From: Candidatus Obscuribacter sp.
GTDB lineage: Bacteria > Cyanobacteriota > Vampirovibrionia > Obscuribacterales > Obscuribacteraceae
Direction: 5' to 3'
Assembly: GCA_016718315.1 (NCBI GenBank)
Contig: JADKDV010000003.1
Span: 682,001 to 746,000, forward strand
Length of the DNA: 64,000 nt
Position numbers and translations under genes: made by a program. The notes beneath the pieces were generated by a model. The model worked only from the letters and a program-made list of their open reading frames with translations. It was not told the DNA's origin and did no database searches. Of the stretch, positions 8,475-17,869 are shown in pieces (the first letter of the stretch is position 1; each line of letters begins with the position of its first letter).

Positions 8475-8508
8475 GGTTGCCGAGCATTTGCTTTATAAGG
8501 TGGTTAGT

Positions 8509-9189
8509 ATGGTTAGCTCTAGATTTGCCCTGTCTGCCTGTCTGGCTTTGACCCTGAGCGGGTTTTTGGCACCCGCTAGTGAGGCTCAATACAATCAGCC
8601 TTACGGCGGTCAAAATTATGCTAACGGCAATAACGGTAACGGCGCTTTTTATCAGCCTCAGCCGATGCAGCAGCCGATGCAACAGATGGCACAGCCAGTG
8701 CAAGCCATGGATAACGGTGGCGGCAGGCGCACCGATCCGGCTTTACTCAAAACCTGGTTTGCCCGTTATGACCAGGTCAGACGTCAGGCTCAGATGAGCC
8801 CGACCCAGAGACGTCAGGCCGATAATATGATGTCCCAGGGACTGAGCATGTTTGTACCAGGCGACGAAAAATTAGCTGGGCAAAAGTTGCTTACCGATCT
8901 TGTCAATAAATACACTGTGGCAATCAATCAACTCAAGCAGTTGCCTGTTTATCCTGAGACCAATCAACTGCACCATGGGTACTACCAGTATTTTACCGAT
9001 GCCAGAGTGCTCTTTAGTGATTATCTCAAAGTGCAAAATGAGCCATTTGCTAAAGATCCCAATACTGGTGAGCGCTTAATCGCTCAAATTGTCAGGCGTA
9101 AAGCGAGTCTTGCCGAGCTTGAGGCCAATGTCAAAAATCTCGACTCCAGTCTACGCTCTCGCTTGGGTATCAAGGCCTATCAATACTAG
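8509..9189 (+). CDS. Secreted protein of unknown function
   Basis: I chose the ATG at 8509 because AAGGTGG lies six bases upstream (8497-8503), a promoter precedes it, and the product then opens with a clean Sec signal peptide (cleavage near A-S-E-A-Q). The product has 226 residues. The mature N-terminus is rich in Gln, Asn, Gly, Pro and Met (short M-Q-Q-P repeats), followed by a predicted helical domain of about 150 residues. No family is recognised. It stands alone and converges on the matrixin gene two bases away. Confidence 0.75.
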   Translation: MVSSRFALSACLALTLSGFLAPASEAQYNQPYGGQNYANGNNGNGAFYQPQPMQQPMQQMAQPVQAMDNGGGRRTDPALLKTWFARYDQVRRQAQMSPTQRRQADNMMSQGLSMFVPGDEKLAGQKLLTDLVNKYTVAINQLKQLPVYPETNQLHHGYYQYFTDARVLFSDYLKVQNEPFAKDPNTGERLIAQIVRRKASLAELEANVKNLDSSLRSRLGIKAYQY

Positions 9190-9191
9190 TT

Positions 9192-10388
9192 TTAGAGCGG
9201 TACGTCGACTTTGCGCTCATATAATTTTTGCAGAGTATTCAAGTCTCTTTGACTGAGACGTGAATATTCGTCGGTGACGCTGTACATCAAGTCGCCTTTA
9301 TCCGGGCTATGACCGAGCAGTCCCAGGGCATGACCAAGCTCATGGGCGAGGATATTTTTGCAAAGCAAATAACGTTGCTCTGGCATTTTGCTGTAAATCA
9401 AATCTAGATTTACTTCTATCACCTGTGGTGGCACTGAATATTTGGCACCAAGTCTTGGGATATAGATAGGGACGGGAATAGCGCTAATTGAGACAATGGA
9501 GAGTTGCCCGGGAGGATGCTTTGTCCACTTGGTGATAGTGTGAGCTCCTAAAGTACAGTCATTACCATCACTGCTATTGCCCAGTCTGCTCCAGACTACT
9601 TTGATGCGAGCTTGTTTTTCGCTATTGACCTCGACAAATTTGACCTTTGCACCTCTTGATTCCCAATCAAAAAAACTCTCTCTAGCTGCACGCACAAGGC
9701 TGGCATCGGCTAGAGGGGTGATATATACAGGGATGGGCATGCTGTTAAACCTAAAGATGCGGTTTTTGCTAGCACTTAAAACGCTATCGAGATAATCGGT
9801 TACTGGTAGCGGCTCTCCGGCTGGTGTCACTCTAAAAAAATGAGGAGGAAAAGTATTCGGTACGGGAACGATTTTGTTTACCTGAGCTTCTTTGACCAGA
9901 CTCTGAATTTTGTTGATTTTGTCGTCTGTGAGTGGCACTGGTGTATTGATAGAAGCGGCTGTAAAGCCCGGTTGACCCTGGGTCGAAAGTTTGTTTGTGC
10001 CAGCATCCAGAACAGTCTGAGCTGGTTGTGCTGGTGTTGCCGGTGGTGCTGATAATGCTGATGGTGGCGTTGTGGCGTTTTGTTGTAGCAAGTAGGGAGT
10101 CGTGGGCTGTGTCATTGCCGGGGTCTGGCTACTATTTATAAAACCCTGCAAATTGCTCAAACGCACACTCAGTGGGCCACCTCTGGTACTGCCGTAGGCG
10201 GTGGTCTCAGCTCTATCGACACGCCAGAGCAAGGGCGCGTTAGTTTGAGGTGGTAGGTTGAGGCGTTTTTCGATTAAAAACAGTAACTCCGGAAAGCTCA
10301 GTCCACTATCCTGGCTTAGCGCAGGACGTGCCGAGGCTAAAACAAGGGAAGTAAGTAAAAAGACAAGCTGCTTAGTTGAACGAATCAT
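9192..10388 (-). CDS. Matrixin-type zinc metalloprotease, secreted
   Basis: The protein has 398 residues with a signal peptide ending near A-L-S-Q. A Pro/Thr/Gln-rich linker (about 70-150) leads to a C-terminal metzincin domain with the complete zinc site H-E-L-G-H-A-L-G-L-L-G-H (about residues 349-360) and, ten residues on, L-M-Y-S, a Met-turn. It should be an active secreted or periplasmic endopeptidase of the M10 matrixin type. It overlaps the upstream AbiTii-domain gene by four bases (ATGA), so the two are co-translated. The substrate is unknown. Confidence 0.88.
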   Translation of the reverse strand: MIRSTKQLVFLLTSLVLASARPALSQDSGLSFPELLFLIEKRLNLPPQTNAPLLWRVDRAETTAYGSTRGGPLSVRLSNLQGFINSSQTPAMTQPTTPYLLQQNATTPPSALSAPPATPAQPAQTVLDAGTNKLSTQGQPGFTAASINTPVPLTDDKINKIQSLVKEAQVNKIVPVPNTFPPHFFRVTPAGEPLPVTDYLDSVLSASKNRIFRFNSMPIPVYITPLADASLVRAARESFFDWESRGAKVKFVEVNSEKQARIKVVWSRLGNSSDGNDCTLGAHTITKWTKHPPGQLSIVSISAIPVPIYIPRLGAKYSVPPQVIEVNLDLIYSKMPEQRYLLCKNILAHELGHALGLLGHSPDKGDLMYSVTDEYSRLSQRDLNTLQKLYERKVDVPL

Positions 10389-10957
10389 CCCTTCTCTTCA
10401 GGCAAGTCATGGATGGTTTCGTCGATAAACTGGCAGAGTTTAATCCTTACTGCTTCCTGGATGCGCACTAGCTCTTTGCTATAGCAATAAAACTCAGCTC
10501 CAGTGGCCCGATCAAAGCTCATCGAAAAGAGCCCTGTGAGGGGATCTTCCATTTCGGTGAGCTGGGCTTCTAGCTGTTGCAGCCCGATATTGCAAAAAAT
10601 ACTCTTTTCCATGAGCTGGGGCTCGCAAATGGTGGTCATGCCGCCACTATCGTCGATTTTGCCCCAGGTGCCTTGCAAAAATCTGTATATAGGCGAGGTC
10701 AACTTCTCTTCTTCCTGTTTTTTACCAGGAGCCCAGAGCAAGACCAATTTAGGAAACCCAGATTTTTTAGGCTCTTTTTCGCTAAAGTCTTCGAGGTCTT
10801 CTGGTCTGTAGCCAAGCAACTCGCGATTGAGCCAGATTAATTTTGAATCCGGGAGTTTGCCCCGCACAGCACGCAGAGTCAGAAGCAGTCCGTCTGATAC
10901 GGACAGCTCCTTGGAGACAAGCTGAGTTTTTATGCGGCTGAGTTGTTTGTACAGCAT
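10385..10957 (-). CDS. AbiTii-domain-like protein
   Basis: The protein has 190 residues. The first 50 (an L-S-V-S-D-G-L-L-L-T-L-R-A-V-type helix, then L-P-D-S-K-L-I-W-L-N-R-E-L-L-G-Y) match the AbiTii domain pattern as I remember it: a helical module near the N-terminus of abortive-infection and other effector-linked proteins, ending in W-x-x-x-E-L-x-G-Y. The rest is unassigned. There is no signal peptide, so this partner of the secreted protease stays in the cytoplasm. The ATG at 10957 has only a weak ribosome-binding site. Confidence 0.6.
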   Translation of the reverse strand: MLYKQLSRIKTQLVSKELSVSDGLLLTLRAVRGKLPDSKLIWLNRELLGYRPEDLEDFSEKEPKKSGFPKLVLLWAPGKKQEEEKLTSPIYRFLQGTWGKIDDSGGMTTICEPQLMEKSIFCNIGLQQLEAQLTEMEDPLTGLFSMSFDRATGAEFYCYSKELVRIQEAVRIKLCQFIDETIHDLPEEKG

Positions 10958-11155
10958 AAATACCGATTTAAATCACTAAATCCAATATATACGAATTTCC
11001 GTAAAAAGGACCTTAATTTAGCTGCTTATCTCTCAGTCTTTACGACATTTTGCCGGATTGCCAGAGTTGCCATCAAACGTGGTATCAATCGCAGGCTTTT
11101 TTGCAAAAACCAGGAGTTATGATAGCTTTGATAGTGATTCTCCAATGGGCAGACA

Positions 11156-11458
11156 ATGGACGCAAGGTTGATGGAGCTGGCTGAAGCTCGCTACGGACAG
11201 GGTGAATACCTGAAAGTGCTCTTTGAGCTGGCTCTGGAGGACAACTGGTTTGATCTGCAGCACATGATCCAGCATGACATGGCTAAAGCCATACTGGCTG
11301 ACTATAGCTATGAGCAGGGTCTTGGTTTTCTCAATCAAGATGTCTATTTTGACTACTGGGAAGACGTGATTGATGTTGGCTGGCAGATATTTTGTCGACA
11401 TACTGGTCTCAGTCGCGAAAAAGTGGAAAAATCACTGGCCAGTTTGCAAGACAGATAG
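11156..11458 (+). CDS. Small acidic protein of unknown function
   Basis: The protein has 100 residues, is acidic and predicted all-helical, and is rich in Trp, Tyr and Asp, with no signal peptide or membrane span. The first in-frame ATG (11156) follows an in-frame stop at 11135-11137, so the start is fixed unless a rare codon is used. The ribosome-binding site is weak. No family is recognised. It ends one base from the converging cupredoxin gene. The 198 bases upstream (10958-11155) hold no gene and should carry the promoters of this gene and of the AbiTii gene. Confidence 0.65.
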   Translation: MDARLMELAEARYGQGEYLKVLFELALEDNWFDLQHMIQHDMAKAILADYSYEQGLGFLNQDVYFDYWEDVIDVGWQIFCRHTGLSREKVEKSLASLQDR

Positions 11459-11459
11459 T

Positions 11460-12557
11460 CTAGTTTTTATACTTAACGACAATGGCAATACCAGCGGGGA
11501 ATTTGCCGCCTTCTCCCGTTATTTGAGAGATTTTTTCGGAGGCTAGAGACCACACCCCCGGATTATTGGTGTTGAATTCTAAGTCCACTCTGTCAGCTGC
11601 TTTGATGTTGACTGTGTCCCGTACCACGTGGGGTTCCAGTGGATCTGAGCCGCTTTCAGCCACAACTTCAAAGCGGTGACCAGAGAGGTGCAAGGGCACG
11701 TCTTCTTCGGTCAAGTTAAAGACTCTCAGTCTCACTCTTTGACCGGCGCGCACTGTGAGAGCTGGTATAAAGGGTGCGGTTTTGCCATTGACCAGATAGA
11801 CTGAGCGCTCTTTAGCTGGGCTTGTCGCCGATGCTTTTGAGCTAACTGTCATTTTGCTGATAAAAAGCACGCGGTCCTCGCTCACCACATGACCGGGTAA
11901 ACGCGTATGGACGATGAGAGCACCGTACATGCCTGACTGGCGCTGCGATAAATGCATCACTTGAGGGTGATAATAAGCGGTGGTTTGGACCTGCGGAATA
12001 AATTGATAAGCAAAGCTCTCACCCGGTCTCAAATAGCGCTCAGGTTTGACTGTGCTAACGCCATCTTTGTCTGGGGCAGTGCCTGCCCTGGGTAAACCAT
12101 CGATACTCTGTGGTAAGTCCAGACCATGGAAGTGCAGTGATGTTGGTACTTTTAGTTCATTGTGCAGGATTACCTTAAGCGGTTCGCCTTCTTGTACATG
12201 GATCTCGGGTCCTGGTATGGCACCGTTATAGGTCAGGGATCTGGCAATAGCACCGCCACCAACATCTAAATCGCTCTCTTTAGCAAAGAGATGGATTTCT
12301 TTGGCTGCCATGTTGGTCATTTGTAGATTATTCTGGCGACTGGTCAGTTCGCTCATGGAGCGAATAGCATCGTTGACTTCGCCTTTTACTGAGTTCATCT
12401 CGCGCTTCATATCTTGCAGCTCAAGTTTTTCTTTGGCTTGTTCTGCCGCTAGATCATCCATCTCGGTAAATTGAGCCTGGCAGGCATTAAAACTACCTGC
12501 CAGCATGGAGGCTAGCAAAAGCACAGTGGCTCTGGCTATAGTAAAGCGCCCTGACAT
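11460..12557 (-). CDS. Multicopper-oxidase-fold protein with most copper ligands missing
   Basis: The protein has 365 residues: a signal peptide, a predicted coiled coil (about 30-85), then two cupredoxin domains. The first keeps L-H-F-H-G-L near residue 140. The second copper motif reads Y-Y-H-P-Q in place of Y-H-x-H, the third reads V-P-L-H-L-S-G-H in place of H-P-x-H-L-H-G-H, and the final H-C-H-x3-H motif is absent although the strand before it (P-G-V-W-S-L) is kept. It is therefore unlikely to be a laccase-type oxidase. A structural role like that of SufI/FtsP is one option. It lies two bases after the universal stress gene. Confidence 0.82.
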   Translation of the reverse strand: MSGRFTIARATVLLLASMLAGSFNACQAQFTEMDDLAAEQAKEKLELQDMKREMNSVKGEVNDAIRSMSELTSRQNNLQMTNMAAKEIHLFAKESDLDVGGGAIARSLTYNGAIPGPEIHVQEGEPLKVILHNELKVPTSLHFHGLDLPQSIDGLPRAGTAPDKDGVSTVKPERYLRPGESFAYQFIPQVQTTAYYHPQVMHLSQRQSGMYGALIVHTRLPGHVVSEDRVLFISKMTVSSKASATSPAKERSVYLVNGKTAPFIPALTVRAGQRVRLRVFNLTEEDVPLHLSGHRFEVVAESGSDPLEPHVVRDTVNIKAADRVDLEFNTNNPGVWSLASEKISQITGEGGKFPAGIAIVVKYKN

Positions 12558-12558
12558 A

Positions 12559-13461
12559 TCAGGCTCTGGCGACGATGGTAGTCACTTCTGCCTGCGAAAT
12601 CACACGCTCGCAGATATGACCCATCAAGAAGTGTTTGATTGCTCCTCCGCCCTGGGCGCTAATTACGATAATCGATGCATCTTCCTCTTCTTGCAAGCTG
12701 ATGATTTCCTTATCGGGACGGCCTGCTTTGAGATGCAAATTGATGTTTTTGTAACCCAGCTCACTGAGCTGCTTTTGGGCATCAGCTAAATAAATCTCGC
12801 CTTCCATCATCATGTTTTCTTGCATGGCGCTGACAAAGGCAAATGGTGTGACAGATGCAATCAACTTAGAGACATTGACGACATAAGTCAGATGCAGTGC
12901 TGTTTTTGTTTTATCAAGAGCCAGTCCAGCCAGCACTTTGAGGATGTTTTGCAAACAATTGGTAGAGCCATCCAGTCCTACTACAACTGTATCTGGTGCC
13001 TGTTCTTGTTTGCGCAGGATGATGGTACTAACTGGACTGTGTCTGGCTACATGGTGGCTGACACGCGATAAAAAGATGGAGTCATGATGTTTGCTCTGAG
13101 TAATCACAACAAACTCGCACTTGCTTATTTTGGCTGCGTCTTCAATGACCTGGGCAGGAAATCCACCGGCGATTTCAACTTTGACATTGGCGCCACAGGC
13201 GGTGAGTGAATCTTTTATGGTATCGAGGACTGCTGTAGCACGTCTTTCGACTACATGATTTAAATCTTCGGGAAAATCAGCCTGGGCCTTGAGCACTGCT
13301 TCAAAGGAGGGCAATTCTTCACGCACATACAGCAGGGTGATATCACTGCCCTTGAGTGGCAGCATAAGACCCAGGCTCTTCACGTCCAAAAGCTCGCAAG
13401 CGGCAACGCTTGTGTCTTTGTTATTGCTTTGAGCTACGTCGATGGCAATTAATATGTTCAT
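12559..13461 (-). CDS. Tandem universal stress protein
   Basis: The protein has 300 residues with two UspA-type domains. The first spans about residues 1-150 (M-N-I-L-I-A-I-D opening) and the second 158-300 (V-V-V-G-L-D-G-S-T-N opening, with a C-terminal G-x-x-x-K-H-F-L-M-G-H-I-C-E-R-V ATP-binding-type stretch). The second domain keeps a near-canonical ATP-binding pattern and the first is more diverged. It is cytoplasmic and forms a two-gene unit with the cupredoxin protein. Confidence 0.9.
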   Translation of the reverse strand: MNILIAIDVAQSNNKDTSVAACELLDVKSLGLMLPLKGSDITLLYVREELPSFEAVLKAQADFPEDLNHVVERRATAVLDTIKDSLTACGANVKVEIAGGFPAQVIEDAAKISKCEFVVITQSKHHDSIFLSRVSHHVARHSPVSTIILRKQEQAPDTVVVGLDGSTNCLQNILKVLAGLALDKTKTALHLTYVVNVSKLIASVTPFAFVSAMQENMMMEGEIYLADAQKQLSELGYKNINLHLKAGRPDKEIISLQEEEDASIIVISAQGGGAIKHFLMGHICERVISQAEVTTIVARA

Positions 13462-13512
13462 GGTTTTCCGTTTTTGTATGCAATTGAGCTGGTGAATTTT
13501 TTGGCAGTTTAA

Positions 13513-13530
13513 AAGGCTAATAAGGCTAAT
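13513..13530. repeat. Two tandem copies of AAGGCTAAT
   Basis: A nine-base unit occurs twice head to tail (13513-13521 and 13522-13530), followed by eight T residues, between the divergent universal stress and purB genes. It may be an operator or chance. The rest of 13462-13710 holds only a weak candidate promoter. Confidence 0.35.
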
Positions 13531-13593
13531 TTTTTTTCTGCCAGTGGGCCAACTTCAGAGTCATTTTAACCCCTTGCGCGCTAATTCTCGTTT

Positions 13594-13621
13594 TTGACCC
13601 CATGACATTGCCCGTTAAACT
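13594..13621 (+). promoter_or_regulatory. purB: Possible purB promoter
   Basis: TTGACC (13594-13599) and TAAACT (13616-13621) are separated by 16 bases. The -10 box matches consensus at only four of six positions, so this is a weak call. Confidence 0.35.
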
Positions 13622-13710
13622 TGGCGAACATTTTGCGATTTTGAAGACGCGTAAGCGCTCATTGGTGGACAATGGAGTCTTACCAAGATGGTCATTTTGG
13701 GGAGGCAGTT

Positions 13711-15006
13711 TTGATAGATCGTTACACCCGGGCGGAAATGGGCGCCATTTGGGCGCTTGAAAATAAGTTTCAGACATTTTTAGATGTCGAGCTAGCCGTC
13801 ATGGAAGCGCAATGCGCCATGGGGCTGGTACCTCCTCAAGCTCTGGCGGAAGTGCGGGCAAAGGCGCGTTTTGACGTCAAGCGCATCGATGAAATCGAAG
13901 CTGAGGTCAGGCACGACGTTATCGCTTTTCTCACAAATATTTCAGAAAACGTTGGCGAATCAGCTCGTTTTGTTCATATGGGGCTGACTAGCTCTGATGT
14001 CATCGATACAGCTCTCGCTTTGCAGCTCAAGAAAGCCAGCGAGTTATTGATGGTCGATCTTGAGAAATTGACCGAAGCTGTCTTGAAGCAAGCACGTAAG
14101 CATAAGCGCACAATTATGGTGGGACGTTCTCATGGTATTCATGCTGAGCCCATTACATTTGGCTTTAAGCTGGCTGTCTGGCTCGAAGAACTGCGTCGTC
14201 ATAAAATAAGACTTGAGCAAGCCATTGAAATGATCTCAGTAGGTCAGATGAGTGGACCTGTTGGTACTTTTTCTAATATTTCTCCCGAAGTAGAAACGCG
14301 CGCTCTCAAAATTTTGAATCTCACACCAGCGCCAATTACAACCCAGGTGATACAACGAGACAGACACGCTCAGTTTGTTACAACGCTGGCTTTGATAGCT
14401 GCTTCATTAGAAAAGTTCTCAATTGAATTGCGCCATTTACAACGTACCGATGTGCTGGAAGCAGAAGAACCTTTTCATGCTGGTCAAAAAGGCTCATCTG
14501 CCATGCCTCACAAACGTAATCCAGTTTCTACAGAAAACATCAGCGGTCTAGCTCGCGTAATCAGAGGTAATGCCATGGCTGCCATGGAAAACGTCGCCCT
14601 CTGGCATGAGCGCGATATCTCCCATAGTTCAGTAGAGCGCATCATTTTGCCTGACTCCACAATCTTGCTTGACTATATGCTCAATCGTTTTACACAAGTC
14701 ATGGAAGGGCTCAATGCTTATCCAGATAATATGCGCGCCAATATGGATGTCTTTGGTGGCGTGATTTTTAGTCAATCAGTTTTGCTCAAATTGATTGATA
14801 AAGGATTGACTCGTGAAGCTGCTTACAAGCTTGTGCAGGAAAACGCCATGAAAGCCTGGAATGTCAAAGGCGGAGACTTTAAAGGCAACCTCATGGCTGA
14901 CAAAAATGTGCGAGAGCATTTGAGCGAGAGCGAGATCTCTGGTTGTTTTGATCCTGAGGCGTACCTCAAAAACATCGATCAGATCTTTGATCGCGTTGGT
15001 GTCTAA
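13711..15006 (+). CDS. purB: Adenylosuccinate lyase
   Basis: The enzyme splits SAICAR and adenylosuccinate, releasing fumarate, in purine synthesis. I chose TTG at 13711, not the ATG at 13672. GGGGAGG (13699-13705) sits five bases before the TTG, and the product then begins I-D-R-Y-T-R-A-E-M-G-A-I-W, the normal family N-terminus, with 431 residues. Family marks are T-S-S-D-V-I-D-T, G-R-S-H-G-I-H-A-E-P with a catalytic His, and the signature loop G-S-S-A-M-P-H-K-R-N-P. It is followed at 30 bases by malQ. Confidence 0.95.
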   Translation: MIDRYTRAEMGAIWALENKFQTFLDVELAVMEAQCAMGLVPPQALAEVRAKARFDVKRIDEIEAEVRHDVIAFLTNISENVGESARFVHMGLTSSDVIDTALALQLKKASELLMVDLEKLTEAVLKQARKHKRTIMVGRSHGIHAEPITFGFKLAVWLEELRRHKIRLEQAIEMISVGQMSGPVGTFSNISPEVETRALKILNLTPAPITTQVIQRDRHAQFVTTLALIAASLEKFSIELRHLQRTDVLEAEEPFHAGQKGSSAMPHKRNPVSTENISGLARVIRGNAMAAMENVALWHERDISHSSVERIILPDSTILLDYMLNRFTQVMEGLNAYPDNMRANMDVFGGVIFSQSVLLKLIDKGLTREAAYKLVQENAMKAWNVKGGDFKGNLMADKNVREHLSESEISGCFDPEAYLKNIDQIFDRVGV

Positions 15007-15036
15007 TTTTAAGTAGCAGCTCAAAGAGTAAGTATT

Positions 15037-16830
15037 ATGTCGGCTAAACCAAAGCCCTTTAAAAAACAAAACATTGATGTCCAAAAAAAGCTGGCAGGAC
15101 TGCTCTTGCCAGTCTTTGCTCTGCGCCGGCCCGGAGATATCGGAGTTGGTGATACGCAGTGTGTGATCGATGCCATCGAGTTTTTGGCTAAGCACGGCAT
15201 GACTGTTTTGCAGCTATTACCCATTAACGAGACTGGTGCTGATAATTCACCTTATAATGCTTTGAGCTCTATTGCTCTTGACCCTATCTATCTCACTCTG
15301 ACACCGGATCTGGTGCCTGGTTTGAGTCAGTCAATAGTTGATGAGCGTATTGATAGCCAGCTCTTGCACGAATTGGCTAAAGGTCCAGTGCGTTATCCTC
15401 AGGTCAAGTCAATCAAACTGGCAATCTTACAAGATGCATATGACACTCTCATTGGTGGCGCCAACAAAGGTGCGACTAGAGGTAGAGCAAAGACCAGCAT
15501 GGCTCGTGAAATTGCTGCTTTTGCTGCTTTTAAGACGGCAAACAAGTGGCTGGAGACATACAGTCTTTTCCGAGCACTTGTGCAAGAAAACAATGACTCT
15601 GCCGTCTGGACACAATGGCCTATCGAGCATCAAAATCTTGCCAGTGCCACCAAGTTGGCAACAGAGTCTGAGCACCTGACCAGACAAATGGACTTTTTTA
15701 AATATGTTCAGTGGGTAGCGTTTAGTCAATGGGCGCAGGTTAGAGCGCATGCAGACAAACACGGTGTGGAGCTTATGGGTGATATCCCATTTGGTATCAG
15801 CCGTTATAGTGCCGATGTTTTTGGCAATCGGGATTTGTTTGACCTGGAGCGTTCTGGTGGTGCACCACCGGAGACGTTTTTTCAGTCAGACAAATTTACC
15901 GCTGTCTGGGGGCAAAACTGGGGTATACCGCTTTACCGCTGGCAGAATCACGAAAAAACCAATTACCAATTCTGGCGCGAAAGAGTACAAGAAACTGCCA
16001 AAATCTTTCATTATTTCCGCATCGACCATGTGCTTGGATTTTTTAGAGTCTACGCTTTTCCGTGGATTCCAGAGCGTAATGGCGAGTTTGTCAATCTCAG
16101 TCCTGAGCAAGCCAAAAAGCTTACCGGCGGTAAGTTGCCAGGTTTTGAGCCGCGTCCCGACACACCGCAAGACAATGCTGCTCTCAATTGCGAAGATGGC
16201 ACCAGATTATTGTCGATGATATTAGACGCCGCCGGTGATACCAAAGTAGTGGCAGAAGACCTGGGCATGGTGCCCTCGTATGTCCGTCCCCGCCTTACTG
16301 AGATGGGCATTCCGGGCTTTGTTATTCCAATATTTGAGCGGGTCAGTGATTTTGATCGTTCTTTTAGGGGCAGACAGACCTACGAGCCGCTCAGTCTGGT
16401 TACCCTTGGCACCCACGATCATGAGCCGATTGCTAGCTTTTACGAAGGCTTGTCTAAATGGTGGCATGGACCTGATGGCGATAATGGTTGGCAGGAAGTA
16501 AGGCGTCTGATGCAGTTTTTAGAACTTGATGCAGACAATCCACCAGTTCACTTTGATGACCGTCTGCACCGCCGCCTGATTGAGGTTTTGCTTGACACTC
16601 CTTCCTGGCTTGCGGTCTTGATGGTGAGCGATCTCTTTGGCACCACCCAGAGATTTAATGAGCCTGGTATCGCCGGCGATAGTAATTGGAGCCAGAGATT
16701 GGATAGACCGCTTGTTGAGTATACTCAAGATGATCATTACGGACCGCTCCTCTCCTGGCTCACCGCTGAGCTCAAGAGTGCTGGGCGTAGCCACGGGGAT
16801 CTTGTGGGCGCTAGCCATGCAAGCGTATAA
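15037..16830 (+). CDS. malQ: 4-alpha-glucanotransferase (GH77)
   Basis: The enzyme moves glucan segments between malto-oligosaccharides in glycogen and maltodextrin metabolism. It has 597 residues, longer than the usual ~500 because of extra helical sequence around residues 105-190. GH77 marks are G-D-I-P-F-G-I-S near 250, G-A-P-P-E-T-F with W-G-Q-N-W-G-I-P, the nucleophile region F-R-I-D-H, the acid/base region V-A-E-D-L-G, and G-T-H-D-H-E-P. It probably shares a transcript with purB. Confidence 0.93.
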   Translation: MSAKPKPFKKQNIDVQKKLAGLLLPVFALRRPGDIGVGDTQCVIDAIEFLAKHGMTVLQLLPINETGADNSPYNALSSIALDPIYLTLTPDLVPGLSQSIVDERIDSQLLHELAKGPVRYPQVKSIKLAILQDAYDTLIGGANKGATRGRAKTSMAREIAAFAAFKTANKWLETYSLFRALVQENNDSAVWTQWPIEHQNLASATKLATESEHLTRQMDFFKYVQWVAFSQWAQVRAHADKHGVELMGDIPFGISRYSADVFGNRDLFDLERSGGAPPETFFQSDKFTAVWGQNWGIPLYRWQNHEKTNYQFWRERVQETAKIFHYFRIDHVLGFFRVYAFPWIPERNGEFVNLSPEQAKKLTGGKLPGFEPRPDTPQDNAALNCEDGTRLLSMILDAAGDTKVVAEDLGMVPSYVRPRLTEMGIPGFVIPIFERVSDFDRSFRGRQTYEPLSLVTLGTHDHEPIASFYEGLSKWWHGPDGDNGWQEVRRLMQFLELDADNPPVHFDDRLHRRLIEVLLDTPSWLAVLMVSDLFGTTQRFNEPGIAGDSNWSQRLDRPLVEYTQDDHYGPLLSWLTAELKSAGRSHGDLVGASHASV

Positions 16831-16919
16831 GGGCTATGCTTAAGGGGAGCTTGTCTGGTAGCCAAGGGTTTGCCTGCAAAAAGCTCGGTCTGACAATGTG
16901 GTCGTGAGGAAGAATTTAA

Positions 16920-17849
16920 ATGCTGCCAGCTTATCTCTTTCGGGCAGGTATTGATTGGGTCAGGCATCACAAAGACTATGCTTCGTCCAATCCCTATGCT
17001 CGCTGCGAGCAAGCAGTTCGGGTTTGCGAAAAACTATTTGAAGAAAATCTCTGCAAGGCGGATAGCAAGCACCTGGAAGTTGCTGTTGTTTGTGCATACT
17101 GGGAGGAGTTTTTTCATGCCGAAGATCCTCTCCAGGACGAAAAAGAATGGCGCGATGGTTTGAGTAAGCGCTCCGGTCAGTACGACAGTTTTGAGGCCTG
17201 GCAGGAATGGTTCAAGACCAGCTATGCCAAAGTATTCAAAGAAAACAATATCTGGACTTCACTTTTGATGACAGCCTGGGCCAATACGCATCAGTACCAG
17301 CTTGTATATACCGAAGACTCCTGGGATTTCTTGCCTTCTCGCTCGTATTTGCCCACGACTCAAATGTGGCGGCTTTCGCCCCACCTCAATACAGTTACCG
17401 ATGTGCTCAAGGAGTTTTGGCTGGAAGAAGTCAAACGCTGGGAAGAGTCCGGCTTTATCGTAGACGATGAAAACACACATTTTTTGGGACGAGTGGAATG
17501 TCTGGGCTTTGATACCAGACGCTATATGGTGACCTGGCCTGCTCGCGCCAAACATCTAGCCACTGAAGGTAACGGCGCTGGTCAAAACCGCGAAGACCTG
17601 GATCTGGGTAATACAGTCGCTGATCTCATTGCTCCAGTGGGCGATAGCTGGTACAGACGCCCCGACAGCGTCATATTTGCCCATGACCATGTGGATATAA
17701 CCAGTTTGCTTAACCGGGCAACCTATGTTTTTGGCAGCAAACGCCGCTTGTTTGAGCTGGCTCTGGATGATGAAATGCCCAAAGCAAAGTTACAGGCTCA
17801 GGCCGAGGGCTGGCTCGTCGAAGGTCTCACAAACGCTTTGCCAGGCTAA
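16920..17849 (+). CDS. Conserved-looking protein of unknown function
   Basis: The protein has 309 residues, soluble, rich in Trp, Glu and Asp, with no signal peptide, membrane span or motif that I recognise. GAGGAAG lies about eight bases before the ATG. The composition and codon use match the neighbours, so it is a normal gene. It lies 89 bases after malQ, possibly on the same transcript, and converges on rsmG 20 bases away. Confidence 0.75.
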   Translation: MLPAYLFRAGIDWVRHHKDYASSNPYARCEQAVRVCEKLFEENLCKADSKHLEVAVVCAYWEEFFHAEDPLQDEKEWRDGLSKRSGQYDSFEAWQEWFKTSYAKVFKENNIWTSLLMTAWANTHQYQLVYTEDSWDFLPSRSYLPTTQMWRLSPHLNTVTDVLKEFWLEEVKRWEESGFIVDDENTHFLGRVECLGFDTRRYMVTWPARAKHLATEGNGAGQNREDLDLGNTVADLIAPVGDSWYRRPDSVIFAHDHVDITSLLNRATYVFGSKRRLFELALDDEMPKAKLQAQAEGWLVEGLTNALPG

Positions 17850-17869
17850 CAGACAGTTCACCAGAGGCT

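Noticed and set aside
11119..11184. Leader peptide ahead of the 11156 gene
   Set aside because: AGGAG sits only two bases before the ATG, too close for normal initiation, and no attenuator-like hairpin follows.
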